From assembly GCF_048320135.1 (NCBI RefSeq), contig NZ_CP182947.1, forward strand, positions 4,526,001 through 4,590,000: a DNA stretch of 64,000 nucleotides. The letters are read 5' to 3'. The translations under genes were made by a program, and so were the position numbers. Origin of the DNA: Ideonella_A sakaiensis_A (GTDB lineage Bacteria > Pseudomonadota > Gammaproteobacteria > Burkholderiales > Burkholderiaceae_C). This document shows positions 9,652 through 17,394 of the stretch, piece by piece. Below the pieces are notes generated by a model. It worked only from the letters and a program-made list of their open reading frames with translations, searched no databases and was not told the origin of the DNA. Each line of letters opens with the position of its first letter. Position 1 is the first letter of the stretch.

Positions 9652-10059
9652 ATGATCAACAACACCGCCCAGACCACATCCCCACCCACCGCGCCGACCA
9701 CGACCGACCGCGTGCCAATGCGTGCGCTGTCCGAACCCTATGCCTTCGCGCTGCTGCAGTGGCCGGCGCTGCTCGGCGTGCTGTCGCTCGAAGGCGACGG
9801 CTTCGCCTGGCTGGTCTTGCGCATCGCGCTGGGCGCCGTCGCCGCGCTGGCGATCATCGGCGCCTACACCGGCCATCGCGGCCTCGGCTTCGGCAACGCG
9901 ATGCTGGCCTGTTGCGGCTGCGTGGCCGCGGCCTGGTGGACCTGGCCGACGCCCTGGAGCCTGGCCTGGCTGGCGCTGCTGGCGCTGTTGATGCTCGCGG
10001 CGCAGGGCCTGCGCTTGCGCGATCTCGCGGCCGACAAGCGGCGGCCCGCAACGACCTAG
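9652..10059 (+). CDS. Small membrane protein of unknown function
   Basis: This gene encodes 135 residues and starts 27 bases after the cargo gene, so it is probably the last gene of that transcript. A Thr/Pro-rich N-terminal tail of about 25 residues is followed by three or four hydrophobic helices (around ALLQWPALLGVLSL, IALGAVAALAIIGAY, AMLACCGCVAAAWWTW and LAWLALLALLMLAAQGL) and a short basic C-terminus. No family was recognised. Because it follows a probable toxin it could be a membrane-located immunity or accessory protein, but nothing in the sequence requires this. Confidence 0.6.
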   Translation: MINNTAQTTSPPTAPTTTDRVPMRALSEPYAFALLQWPALLGVLSLEGDGFAWLVLRIALGAVAALAIIGAYTGHRGLGFGNAMLACCGCVAAAWWTWPTPWSLAWLALLALLMLAAQGLRLRDLAADKRRPATT

Positions 10060-10196
10060 CCGCTGCCATCGACTCTCGCTGCGAAGCCGCGCAGCACGTT
10101 TTCGCGCTGGCCGGGTCGAAGTGTGCAGAAAGCCTACGGTGCGCTTCCCTTTGCAGCCGCGCCGGGCGCGGAACAGTTAAAATTCCGGCCAACACG

Positions 10197-10229
10197 AGTG
10201 CCCATGTCCTGCATGGCGCACTTTTTTTT
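10197..10229 (+). terminator. Rho-independent terminator, or leader attenuator
   Basis: AGTGC-CCATG pairs with CATGG-(C)-GCACT, ten base pairs with one bulged C and a TCCTG loop, followed directly by eight T residues. It could end the eCIS transcript 138 bases after the small membrane gene, or, because a TTAAAAT box lies just upstream (10178-10184), sit in the leader of the next small ORF. The wider gap 10060-10292 holds a GC-rich palindrome (CCGCGCCGGGCGCGG at about 10158-10172) and no other gene that I can see. Confidence 0.7.
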
Positions 10230-10292
10230 ATCTCGTGCTTTGTGCCGTCGATCGTCGTCCGGCACAGGCAAGCTGCCTTTCAAACCAACACC

Positions 10293-10538
10293 ATGACCAC
10301 CTCGGCCGCCTCCGTATTCGACCAACTGCTGTGCCCCGACACCATCGCCGATCGACTGAAAAGCTCGACTGCATTGCAAGCCCTGCCGACACGGTCCAAC
10401 AAGTCCGACACCCATCCGCGGCACGTCAGCATCGACCTGCGCGAGGCCGATGGCAAGATCGACCTCGAGATGGACGCAGCGCTGGCGCGGAAGAAGCCCA
10501 GCACGCCGAAGCCGAGGGTGGCCGCGGCAAACCATTGA
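10293..10538 (+). CDS. Hypothetical small protein
   Basis: This gene encodes 81 residues, mostly hydrophilic, without signal peptide or membrane helix. It has an acidic/alternating centre (HVSIDLREADGKIDLEMD) and a Lys/Pro-rich C-terminal tail (ARKKPSTPKPR). Codon use is as G/C-biased as in the neighbours, which favours a real gene, but no family was recognised. It lies 63 bases after a strong terminator-like hairpin and converges on the MFS gene on the other strand. The ATG has no clear ribosome-binding site, so the start is uncertain. Confidence 0.45.
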   Translation: MTTSAASVFDQLLCPDTIADRLKSSTALQALPTRSNKSDTHPRHVSIDLREADGKIDLEMDAALARKKPSTPKPRVAAANH

Positions 10539-10577
10539 CGCCGTGGCCGGCTCGCGGATCGCCTGCTGCTGATCGCT

Positions 10578-11921
10578 TCACGGCTTGGCGCTGGATGTCG
10601 AACGTGTTGGCGCATCGGCCGCGAGCAGCCTTGCAATTCCCGCGGTCAACAGCAGTCCGAGCAGGCTGAACGCGGCGGTCACCAGCCAGGTAGACTGCCA
10701 GCCACCAGTCGCCACGGCCATCCACGCGACGAGCGGCGGGCCGCCGAACTGGCCGAGCGCAGACCACTGCTGGACCCAGCCGACCGTGGCCGAGATGCTT
10801 CCTTCGTCGGGTGCGACCCGCATCGCCAGCACGAACAAGGTGGCAGGGATCAGACCACCGAACGCAGAGAACATCAGCACCGCGCCATAGCGCAGGCCGG
10901 CCGGGATCGGCACGCCGGCACCGAAGCCGGCAAAGGCGATGGCGGTGGCGAGGCCCATCACGACGAAGCCGGTGCTCATCAGCCGGGTCGGTGGTGCGCC
11001 GCGATGCAGCAGACGGCCCGCGGCAATGTTGCCGATCATGTTGGCCGCAGCCGCCAGCGCGGTCAGCGCGCCGGCGACGGTGCCGGCGACGCCGGCCTCG
11101 GCATAGACGGTCGGCAGGAATCCGATCACTGCAAGCCACTGGCCCGAATACATCGCAAACGCCATCGCCACCAGCCACGGCCCCGGCGCAGCCAGCGTCG
11201 AACCGAGCCGCGCGACCCAGCGCGGTCCCGTTTGGCTGCGCATCGCAGGTCCGCTCGGTCCAGCGGTGACTGCCGCAGCCAACCAGATCGCCATTGCCAC
11301 CGTCAGCGCGGCCAGGCCCCACCACCAGACTCGCCAACCCGCCAGCGCGATGACCCACGGGCCCGCGAGCAGCGCAATCGCGGTCGCCAGTGGCATGTAG
11401 GCGCCCCACAGCCCCAGCATCTTGCTCAGCCGCGCCGGCGCGACCAGCCTGCGCACCAGCGCCGGCGCGGCGAGCACGACGAGCAGAAAGCCGAAGCCTT
11501 CGGCCGCACGCAGCACCATCAGTGTCGTGGCATCGTCGGCCGCTCCGCCGAGCGCACTCGCCAGCGCGAGGATTGCCAAGCCGAAAAGCATGCTGCGCCG
11601 CGGCCCCAGGCCGTCGGCGAGCGCACCGAAGGCCACCCCCGCGGCCATGCCGGCGGCTTGAACGAGCGAGAGCAGAAAACCGGCCTGCATCAGACTCAAG
11701 CCGAGCGCCGCCTGCAGCGCGGTGATGGCAGGTGGCAGTTTGCCGACGTGCAACGCGGCGCAGACGCCGGCGAGGATGGCCACCAGCGCGGGATCGAATC
11801 GCGCGGCGGGCAGTTCGGACGACACGTGACTGGTGGCAGGGGTGGCTCTCACGGCCGCCAGTGTGCCTGCACCGGTTTGCCCGGCCATGGCCAGAGCGAC
11901 GGCGAGGATCTGCAACGCCAT
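10578..11921 (-). CDS. MFS transporter (CynX/NimT-like)
   Basis: This gene encodes 447 residues with about twelve hydrophobic helices. The loop between helices 2 and 3 carries the MFS motif A variant GALADGLGPRRSM, and a second Arg-rich loop follows helix 5. The N-terminal 40 residues are weakly hydrophobic and may include wrongly added sequence, so the start is uncertain. The gene is divergent from the IlvD/Edd-type dehydratase with 95 bases between them. That suggests a shared control region and transport of a sugar acid or related carboxylate that the dehydratase then uses. The substrate cannot be read from the sequence. Confidence 0.8.
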   Translation of the reverse strand: MALQILAVALAMAGQTGAGTLAAVRATPATSHVSSELPAARFDPALVAILAGVCAALHVGKLPPAITALQAALGLSLMQAGFLLSLVQAAGMAAGVAFGALADGLGPRRSMLFGLAILALASALGGAADDATTLMVLRAAEGFGFLLVVLAAPALVRRLVAPARLSKMLGLWGAYMPLATAIALLAGPWVIALAGWRVWWWGLAALTVAMAIWLAAAVTAGPSGPAMRSQTGPRWVARLGSTLAAPGPWLVAMAFAMYSGQWLAVIGFLPTVYAEAGVAGTVAGALTALAAAANMIGNIAAGRLLHRGAPPTRLMSTGFVVMGLATAIAFAGFGAGVPIPAGLRYGAVLMFSAFGGLIPATLFVLAMRVAPDEGSISATVGWVQQWSALGQFGGPPLVAWMAVATGGWQSTWLVTAAFSLLGLLLTAGIARLLAADAPTRSTSSAKP

Positions 11922-12016
11922 TGCCGCCGCACCTGTACCGGGCGCTGCGTGGCCACAGCGTCAGCTCGGTGCCCGCTTGGCGCACACTGGCGGTCCCGCC
12001 ATTTCGCAATCGAGGC

Positions 12017-13753
12017 ATGACTGCACCGAGCAACCCCAAGGGCCTGCGCAAGGGCCTGACCCACTACGGCGACAGCGAGTTTTCGCTGTTCCTGCGCAAG
12101 GCCTTCATCAAGGGCGCGGGCTACACCAACGATGCGCTCGACCGGCCGATCATCGGCATCGTCAATACCGGCAGCGGCTTCAATCCCTGCCACGGCAATG
12201 CGCCGCAGCTGATCGAGGCGGTCCGGCGCGGCGTGATGCTGGCCGGCGGCATCGCGATCGATTTCCCGACGATCTCGGTCCACGAGAGTTTTGCCTTCCC
12301 GACCAGCATGTATCTGCGCAACCTGATGGCGATCGATACCGAGGAAATGCTTCGCGCCCAGCCGATGGATGCGGTGGTGCTGATCGGCGGCTGCGACAAG
12401 ACCGTGCCGGCGCAGCTGATGGGTGCGTTGTCGGCCGGCGTGCCGGCCATCCAGCTCGTCACCGGCTCGATGCTGACCGGATCGAGCGAAGGCCAGCGGG
12501 TCGGTGCCTGCACCGACTGCCGGCGTTTCTGGGCAGCCTTCCGCGGTGACGATATCGATGCGAAACGGATCGCGGCGGTCAACGAGCAGCTGGTGGCCAG
12601 CGTCGGCACCTGTTCGGTGATGGGCACAGCCAGCACGATGGCCTGCATCGCCGAGGCGCTCGGCATCATGCTGCCCGGCGGTGCGTCGCCGCCGGCGGTC
12701 ACCGCCGACCGCATCCGCATCGCCGAACGGAGCGGCGCCTGCGCGGTGCGGATGGCGGCCGAGGGTCTGACGCCGCAGCGCATCCTGACCGCGCAGGCCT
12801 TCGAGAATGCGCTGCGCGTGCTGCTCGCAATCGGCGGCTCGACCAATGCGCTGATCCATCTGACCGCGATCGCCGGCCGGGCCGGCATCGATGTCGATCT
12901 CGATGCGCTGGACCGGATCAGCGAACAGACACCGGTACTGGTCGACCTGAAACCGTCGGGCGAGCACTACATGGAGGATTTCCACCACGCCGGCGGCATG
13001 CCGGCGCTGCTGCGCGAGTTGCGGCCGCTGCTGCACCTCGACGCAATGACGGTGACCGGACGCAGCCTCGGCGAGGAAATCGATGTGGCCGCGCCTGCCT
13101 TTGCGCAGCAGGTGATCCGGCCGCTGCACGATCCGGTCTATCGGTCCGGCGGCCTGGCGGTGCTGCGCGGCAACCTGGCGCCGGCGGGCGCGATCATCAA
13201 GCGTTCTGCAGCGTCGCCGGCCTTGATGGAATTCGAGGGCAGGGCGGTCGTCTTCGACGGCCTGCAGGATCTGGCATCACGGATCGACGCCGACGACCTC
13301 GACGTCGAAGCCGACGATGTGCTGATCCTGAAAAACATCGGTCCGATCGGCGCGCCCGGCATGCCGGAGGCCGGCCTGATCCCGATTCCGAAGAAGCTGG
13401 CGCGGCGCGGCGTCAAGGACATGCTGCGGATTTCGGACGGCCGCATCAGCGGCACCGCCGCCGGAACCATCGTTGTCCACGTGACGCCGGAGGCCGCGGT
13501 CGGCGGCCCGCTGGCGCTGGTTCGCAGCGGCGACCGGATCCGGATCAGCCTGGCCGCACGCAGCCTCGAGATGCTGGTCGACGAGGCCGAACTGACGGCC
13601 CGCAAAACGGCCTTCAGGCCGGCAGCCGATGCGGGGGACAGTCGTGGCTATCGACGGCTGTTCCTGCAATCGGTGACACAGGCCGACCAGGGCTGCGATT
13701 TCGATTTTCTGCGCGCGGCCGAACGTTCCGGCTCGGTGCCGGCGGCCGACTGA
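12017..13753 (+). CDS. IlvD/Edd-family dehydratase (dihydroxy-acid or sugar-acid dehydratase)
   Basis: This gene encodes 578 residues, full length for the IlvD/Edd family, which removes water from 2,3-dihydroxy acids through an Fe-S cluster and Mg2+. The three family cysteines are present: Cys58 in NPCHG, Cys126 in GGCDKTVPA and Cys199 in GTCSVMGTASTM. The C-terminal domain carries the catalytic Ser motif (SDGRISGTAAG). I place the start at ATG 12017 because upstream codons translate to Arg-rich non-family sequence. The adjacent divergent carrier suggests a catabolic sugar-acid dehydratase (arabonate, xylonate or gluconate type) rather than branched-chain amino acid synthesis, but the true IlvD role cannot be excluded by eye. 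Confidence 0.88.
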   Translation: MTAPSNPKGLRKGLTHYGDSEFSLFLRKAFIKGAGYTNDALDRPIIGIVNTGSGFNPCHGNAPQLIEAVRRGVMLAGGIAIDFPTISVHESFAFPTSMYLRNLMAIDTEEMLRAQPMDAVVLIGGCDKTVPAQLMGALSAGVPAIQLVTGSMLTGSSEGQRVGACTDCRRFWAAFRGDDIDAKRIAAVNEQLVASVGTCSVMGTASTMACIAEALGIMLPGGASPPAVTADRIRIAERSGACAVRMAAEGLTPQRILTAQAFENALRVLLAIGGSTNALIHLTAIAGRAGIDVDLDALDRISEQTPVLVDLKPSGEHYMEDFHHAGGMPALLRELRPLLHLDAMTVTGRSLGEEIDVAAPAFAQQVIRPLHDPVYRSGGLAVLRGNLAPAGAIIKRSAASPALMEFEGRAVVFDGLQDLASRIDADDLDVEADDVLILKNIGPIGAPGMPEAGLIPIPKKLARRGVKDMLRISDGRISGTAAGTIVVHVTPEAAVGGPLALVRSGDRIRISLAARSLEMLVDEAELTARKTAFRPAADAGDSRGYRRLFLQSVTQADQGCDFDFLRAAERSGSVPAAD

Positions 13754-13772
13754 ACGCCGCCGGAATCTGCTC

Positions 13773-13949
13773 TCAGTGCAGGCCGAAGCCCAGTGAAGGC
13801 TGCGGGCCGCGGTTGCGGGCGTCGATCTCGCGCATCCGCCGCTCGAGGTCGCGGATATCGACTGCTTCGGCGAGGTAGTTGTCGTCGCGCTCCCGCTGCG
13901 ACTGCATCACCGGCAACCAGCGCCGGATCGATTCGTAAAGGTATTTCAT
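13773..13949 (-). CDS. DUF3563 family small protein
   Basis: This gene encodes 58 residues starting MKYLYESIRRW, with the family core DDNYLAEAVDIRDLERRMREID. DUF3563 proteins are short, soluble and of unknown function, and are common in Burkholderiales. The longer in-frame extension up to 14093 gives unrelated sequence, so the internal ATG at 13949 with an upstream GAAG is preferred. It converges on the dehydratase and is divergent from the phosphofructokinase, and its probable leader holds a perfect short palindrome. Confidence 0.8.
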   Translation of the reverse strand: MKYLYESIRRWLPVMQSQRERDDNYLAEAVDIRDLERRMREIDARNRGPQPSLGFGLH

Positions 13950-13983
13950 CTCAATCTTCTGTATCGTCGTTTGGACGCCGATT

Positions 13984-13999
13984 CTAGGGAAAACCCTAG
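13984..13999. promoter_or_regulatory. Perfect palindrome upstream of the DUF3563 gene
   Basis: CTAGGG-AAAA-CCCTAG, six-base arms around four A residues, 35 bases upstream of the DUF3563 start in the divergent gap with phosphofructokinase. It could be a dimeric repressor site or an RNA hairpin in the DUF3563 leader. I know no regulator for it with certainty. Confidence 0.4.
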
Positions 14000-14047
14000 G
14001 AGCGTGTCGGCTGCTGCCGAATGCCCCCAAGAATCGGCTTGCCGACG

Positions 14048-14063
14048 CTTGACGTGGGTCAAG
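14048..14063. promoter_or_regulatory. FNR/CRP-family binding site upstream of phosphofructokinase
   Basis: CTTGAC-GTGG-GTCAAG is a perfect inverted repeat that contains TTGAC-N4-GTCAA, close to the FNR/Anr consensus TTGAT-N4-ATCAA. It is centred about 63 bases before the phosphofructokinase ATG, a distance compatible with class II activation (centre near -41) and a short leader. This suggests low-oxygen control of glycolysis. Confidence 0.5.
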
Positions 14064-14118
14064 CCTGCGCCAGTGCGGCGGCTGGAAGATCAATTGATCG
14101 AGGCATTCGGGAGGCGAG

Positions 14119-15099
14119 ATGGCGGCGGTTCAGAAGGTGGCGGTATTGACCAGCGGTGGTGATGCACCAGGCATGAATGCGGCGATCCGCGCCGTCGTGC
14201 GCGCCGGCATCAGCCGCGGCGCCGAGATGTTCGGCGTCGAGCATGGCTATACCGGGCTGATGTCGGGCTCGCTGACGCGGCTCGGCGCGCGCGACGTCGG
14301 CGGCATCATCCAGCGCGGCGGCACGATGCTCGGCACCACCCGCTGCGCCGAACTGAAGACGCCGGCCGGGCTAGACAAGGCCGTCGCGACGCTGCGCGAG
14401 CTGGGGATCAGCGGGCTGGTCGTGATCGGCGGCAATGGCTCGCAAAGCGGCGCGGCGGCGCTGGACGCCAAGGGCGTCGCGGTGGTCGGCGTCGCATCGA
14501 CGATCGACAACGATTTGTATGGCACCGACATCACGATCGGCGCGACCACCGCCGCCGACATCGCGCTCGAGGCGATCGACCGGCTGCGTGTGACCGCTGC
14601 ATCGCACCAGCGCGCATTTCTGGTCGAGGTGATGGGCCGCCAGTGCGGCTATCTCGCATTGATGGCCGGCATTGCCGGCGGCGCCGAGGCGATCCTGGTT
14701 CCGGAGGTCGAGACCGATCCCGAAACGGTCGCCCGCGAATTGTGCGAGGCGAGGGAGCGCGGCAAGAGCCATGCGATCGTCGTCGTCGCCGAGGGCGCCC
14801 GCTACAACGCGGCCAGCCTGGCCGAACATTTCAACACGCACGGCCAGCGGCTCGGCTTCGAGTTGCGCGTGTCGCTGCTCGGCCATATCCAGCGCGGCGG
14901 CAGCCCGGGTGTCTTCGACCGGATGCTGGCGACCCGCCTCGGCGCCGGCGCGGTCGAACGGCTGCTTGGCGGCCACCATGGTGAGCTGGTCGGGATGGTT
15001 GGCGGCAAGCTGGTGACGACGCGGCTCTCCGAGGTCGCCGGCCGCAGCCGGCCGGTCGATCCGCAGTGGATCGAGCTGGCGCGGATGCTTGCGGTCTGA
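14119..15099 (+). CDS. pfkA: 6-phosphofructokinase
   Basis: This gene encodes 326 residues, like E. coli PfkA in length and motifs. The enzyme phosphorylates fructose 6-phosphate to the 1,6-bisphosphate in glycolysis. Seen: nucleotide loop TSGGDAPGMNAAIR (11-24), GGTMLGTTR, catalytic STIDND with Asp130/Asp132, EVMGRQCGYLA, and LGHIQRGGSP for the effector and fructose sites. The loop that in E. coli reads GGDGS reads GGNGS here (104-108): the Mg2+-binding Asp is replaced by Asn106, while Gly107 is the residue usually linked to ATP rather than PPi use. The start ATG follows GGCGAG. It is monocistronic with a TrxC gene converging from the right, and an FNR/CRP-like palindrome lies in its promoter region. 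Confidence 0.92.
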   Translation: MAAVQKVAVLTSGGDAPGMNAAIRAVVRAGISRGAEMFGVEHGYTGLMSGSLTRLGARDVGGIIQRGGTMLGTTRCAELKTPAGLDKAVATLRELGISGLVVIGGNGSQSGAAALDAKGVAVVGVASTIDNDLYGTDITIGATTAADIALEAIDRLRVTAASHQRAFLVEVMGRQCGYLALMAGIAGGAEAILVPEVETDPETVARELCEARERGKSHAIVVVAEGARYNAASLAEHFNTHGQRLGFELRVSLLGHIQRGGSPGVFDRMLATRLGAGAVERLLGGHHGELVGMVGGKLVTTRLSEVAGRSRPVDPQWIELARMLAV

Positions 15100-15120
15100 C
15101 CGCGATCGACTGGGCTGCGC

Positions 15121-15549
15121 CTATTGCCCGAACGCGACGATCTGCGCCGCCTGCGTCGCGCCGGCCTGGCGCGCCACCTCACGGCCGTGCTGCAGCCTGA
15201 CCAGCGTCGGAATGCTGCGGATGCCGAAGCGCTGCGCGGTCTGCGGGCTGGCGTCGACATTGACCTTGGCCGTCAGCACACGGCCCTTCAACTGCCGCGA
15301 TGCCTGATCGAACTGCGGCGCCATCGCATGGCAAGGCCCGCACCACGGCGCCCAGAAATCGACCAGCACCGGCAGATCGGTGCGGCTGGTGACGCGATCG
15401 AAATTGGCATCGTCGAGCTCGATCGGCGTGCCGTCGAGCAGCGCATTGCCGCAGCGTCCGCAGACCGGGCTTTCGCCGAGGCGTTCGGCCGGGATGCGAT
15501 TCACCGCTTGGCAGTGGCTGCAGGCGACGTGGGGGGATGAGTTGTCCAT
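15121..15549 (-). CDS. trxC: Thioredoxin 2 with N-terminal zinc ribbon (TrxC)
   Basis: This gene encodes 142 residues. The N-terminal ribbon has two pairs, Cys10-x2-Cys13 and Cys30-x2-Cys33, the zinc site that separates TrxC from TrxA. The thioredoxin fold follows with the active site WAPWCGPC (Cys70 and Cys73) and the cis-Pro loop SIPTL. It reduces protein disulfides in the cytoplasm, and in E. coli it is induced by oxidative stress. Its length matches the family (about 140). It converges on phosphofructokinase and is followed upstream by an aldo/keto reductase on the same strand, 59 bases away. Confidence 0.93.
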   Translation of the reverse strand: MDNSSPHVACSHCQAVNRIPAERLGESPVCGRCGNALLDGTPIELDDANFDRVTSRTDLPVLVDFWAPWCGPCHAMAPQFDQASRQLKGRVLTAKVNVDASPQTAQRFGIRSIPTLVRLQHGREVARQAGATQAAQIVAFGQ

Positions 15550-15608
15550 CGGGACTATCTGGGTGGCACGGCGGCCAATTCAAGATCCGGTGTGTGACCG
15601 CGGATCGG

Positions 15609-16595
15609 TCAGAAGGTCTCGGTATCGATCTCGCGCCGCGTCGCTTCGGCATAACGGTTGCCGCTGACCGTCTGCTCGTTGATCAGCGCGTCGAGCCTTG
15701 CCATCATCTCGGCATTGATCCGCACCTCGGCCGCACCGAGGTTTTCCTGCAGATGCTCGATCTTCGTCGTGCCGGGAATCGGCACGACATGGTCGCCGCG
15801 CGCGAGCAGCCAGGCCAGCGCGAGCTGCGCCATCGTGCAGTTGGCGTCCCGTGCCAGGTGCTCGAAATCGTCGAGCAGCTTCAGGTTGGAGGCATAGTTG
15901 TCGGGTTCGAAGCGCGGCATGTTGCGCCGGATGTCCTTGTCGTCGAGGCCGCCGACATCGCGCAGCTTGCCGGTCAGGAAGGCACGCGCGAGCGGGCTGA
16001 ATGCGACGAAGACAATGCCCAGCTCGCGGGTCGCTTCGAGCGTGCCGAGTTCGGCATTGCGCGTCCACAGCGAATATTCATTCTGCAACGCGGTGACCGG
16101 ATGGACTGCATGGGCACGGCGCAGCGTCGCCGCCGACACCTCGGACAGGCCGATCGTGCGGATCTTGCCGGCGCGCACCAGGTCGGCGAGCGCGCCGACG
16201 CTGTCCTCGATCGGTACCTGCTTGTCCCAGCGGTGCAGGTAGTAGAGGTCGATCACCTCGGTGCGCAGCCGGCGCAGGCTGTCTTCGCAGGTTTTTTTCA
16301 GCGTATCCGGGCGGCCGTCGATCACCCGCTTGCCGTCGACACCCTGCATGCCGCATTTGCTCGCCAACGTGAATTTCGCGCGGTGCGGCGCCAGCGTGCG
16401 GCCGACCAGTTCCTCGTTCGCGCCAAAGCCGTACAGCGCGGCGGTATCGAACAGCGTGACGCCGAGGTCGAGCGCACGCAGCAGCAGCCGAGCCGCCTCT
16501 TCGGGCGGCGGCGGCGCGCCGTAGGCATGGCTCAGGTTCATGCAGCCGAGGCCGATCGCGGAAACCTGGAACGGGCCGAGTTGTCGTTGTTGCAT
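15609..16595 (-). CDS. Aldo/keto reductase
   Basis: This gene encodes 328 residues forming an NADPH-dependent (beta/alpha)8 oxidoreductase of the AKR superfamily. The catalytic tetrad is visible: Asp50 (LFDTAALYG), Tyr55, Lys80 (ASKCG) and His121 (YYLHRWD). The C-terminal VVPIPGTTKIEHLQENLGA segment binds the cofactor phosphate. It resembles the YajO/Tas/PLR-like group of general aldehyde reductases, so the physiological substrate is unknown. It is 30 bases upstream (on its strand, downstream) of a ModA-like binding protein and may be co-transcribed with it. Confidence 0.9.
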   Translation of the reverse strand: MQQRQLGPFQVSAIGLGCMNLSHAYGAPPPPEEAARLLLRALDLGVTLFDTAALYGFGANEELVGRTLAPHRAKFTLASKCGMQGVDGKRVIDGRPDTLKKTCEDSLRRLRTEVIDLYYLHRWDKQVPIEDSVGALADLVRAGKIRTIGLSEVSAATLRRAHAVHPVTALQNEYSLWTRNAELGTLEATRELGIVFVAFSPLARAFLTGKLRDVGGLDDKDIRRNMPRFEPDNYASNLKLLDDFEHLARDANCTMAQLALAWLLARGDHVVPIPGTTKIEHLQENLGAAEVRINAEMMARLDALINEQTVSGNRYAEATRREIDTETF

Positions 16596-16625
16596 TGTCT
16601 GGTCCAGTGGTGAACAGGAGGGGCC

Positions 16626-17315
16626 TCAGGCGGGCTCCATGCCGTTGTGTCGCTTGATCTGCGCGGTTTCCGGCGAGCGGAAAAATTCGAGCATCGCCCG
16701 CACCGCGTCGGGCTGCTTCGATGTTGCCGACAGGCCGGCCGAGAAGATCGTGATGATCTGGATCGCGCCGGGCAGCGGGCCGAGCACCTCGATACCCGGC
16801 AGGTTCATCAGCTCGCTCAATTGCTGGAAGCCGAGTTCGACCTTGCCGTCGGCGACCAGCGAACCGACCGGAATCCCCGGTGGCGCCTGCACGATCTTGC
16901 CGGCGATCTGCCCGGTGATGCCCCAGCGTTCGAACACCCTGGTCAGGTGGACGCCGCTTGGCCCGGTCGAATAGCTGATGCTGCGGGCGGCCAGCACGGC
17001 TTGCCGGACCGCCTCTTCGGAGCCGATGTCGATTTTCGGTGCCCCCTCCGGGACAGCTACCGCGACGCCGGACCTGACCAGGTCGACCTTGCTGCCGGCG
17101 ATGACCTTGCCGGCTTCGGTCAACTGCTCGATCGCATTGGCCGCGAGTACGACGACATCGAAGGCTTCGTCGGCTCGGACGCGCCGGGCTGCATCGACGC
17201 CGCCGACCGATTCGGTCGTGACCGGTTGCCCGGATTGCCGCTGGTACTGCCGGGTCAGTTCGGCGAGCAGCTGGCGGGTTGCCATCGAAGAAATGATCGT
17301 GATTGGGGGTGCCAT
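16626..17315 (-). CDS. ModA-like substrate-binding-domain protein without signal peptide
   Basis: This gene encodes 229 residues with the periplasmic-binding-protein fold of the molybdate-binding class (SBP_bac_11). Typical elements are TIISSMATRQLLAEL at the start, DVVVLAANAIEQL, a YSTGPSGVHL ligand-loop segment and GFQQLSELMNLPGIEVLGPLP. No signal peptide precedes the domain. Upstream codons in frame translate to a polar, Arg-rich run ending at an in-frame stop (17373-17375), so the protein appears cytoplasmic. No ABC permease or ATPase gene is adjacent. Relatives of this stand-alone kind exist in proteobacteria with unknown ligand. The MarR gene on the same strand starts upstream. Confidence 0.75.
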   Translation of the reverse strand: MAPPITIISSMATRQLLAELTRQYQRQSGQPVTTESVGGVDAARRVRADEAFDVVVLAANAIEQLTEAGKVIAGSKVDLVRSGVAVAVPEGAPKIDIGSEEAVRQAVLAARSISYSTGPSGVHLTRVFERWGITGQIAGKIVQAPPGIPVGSLVADGKVELGFQQLSELMNLPGIEVLGPLPGAIQIITIFSAGLSATSKQPDAVRAMLEFFRSPETAQIKRHNGMEPA

Positions 17316-17394
17316 CGTCAGACCTCGGTCCGGTTGCCTGCTGCCGACGCCCGAGCGCCTGCAGGTCCGACTTTAGCGCCCGCAGGCCGGCCGG

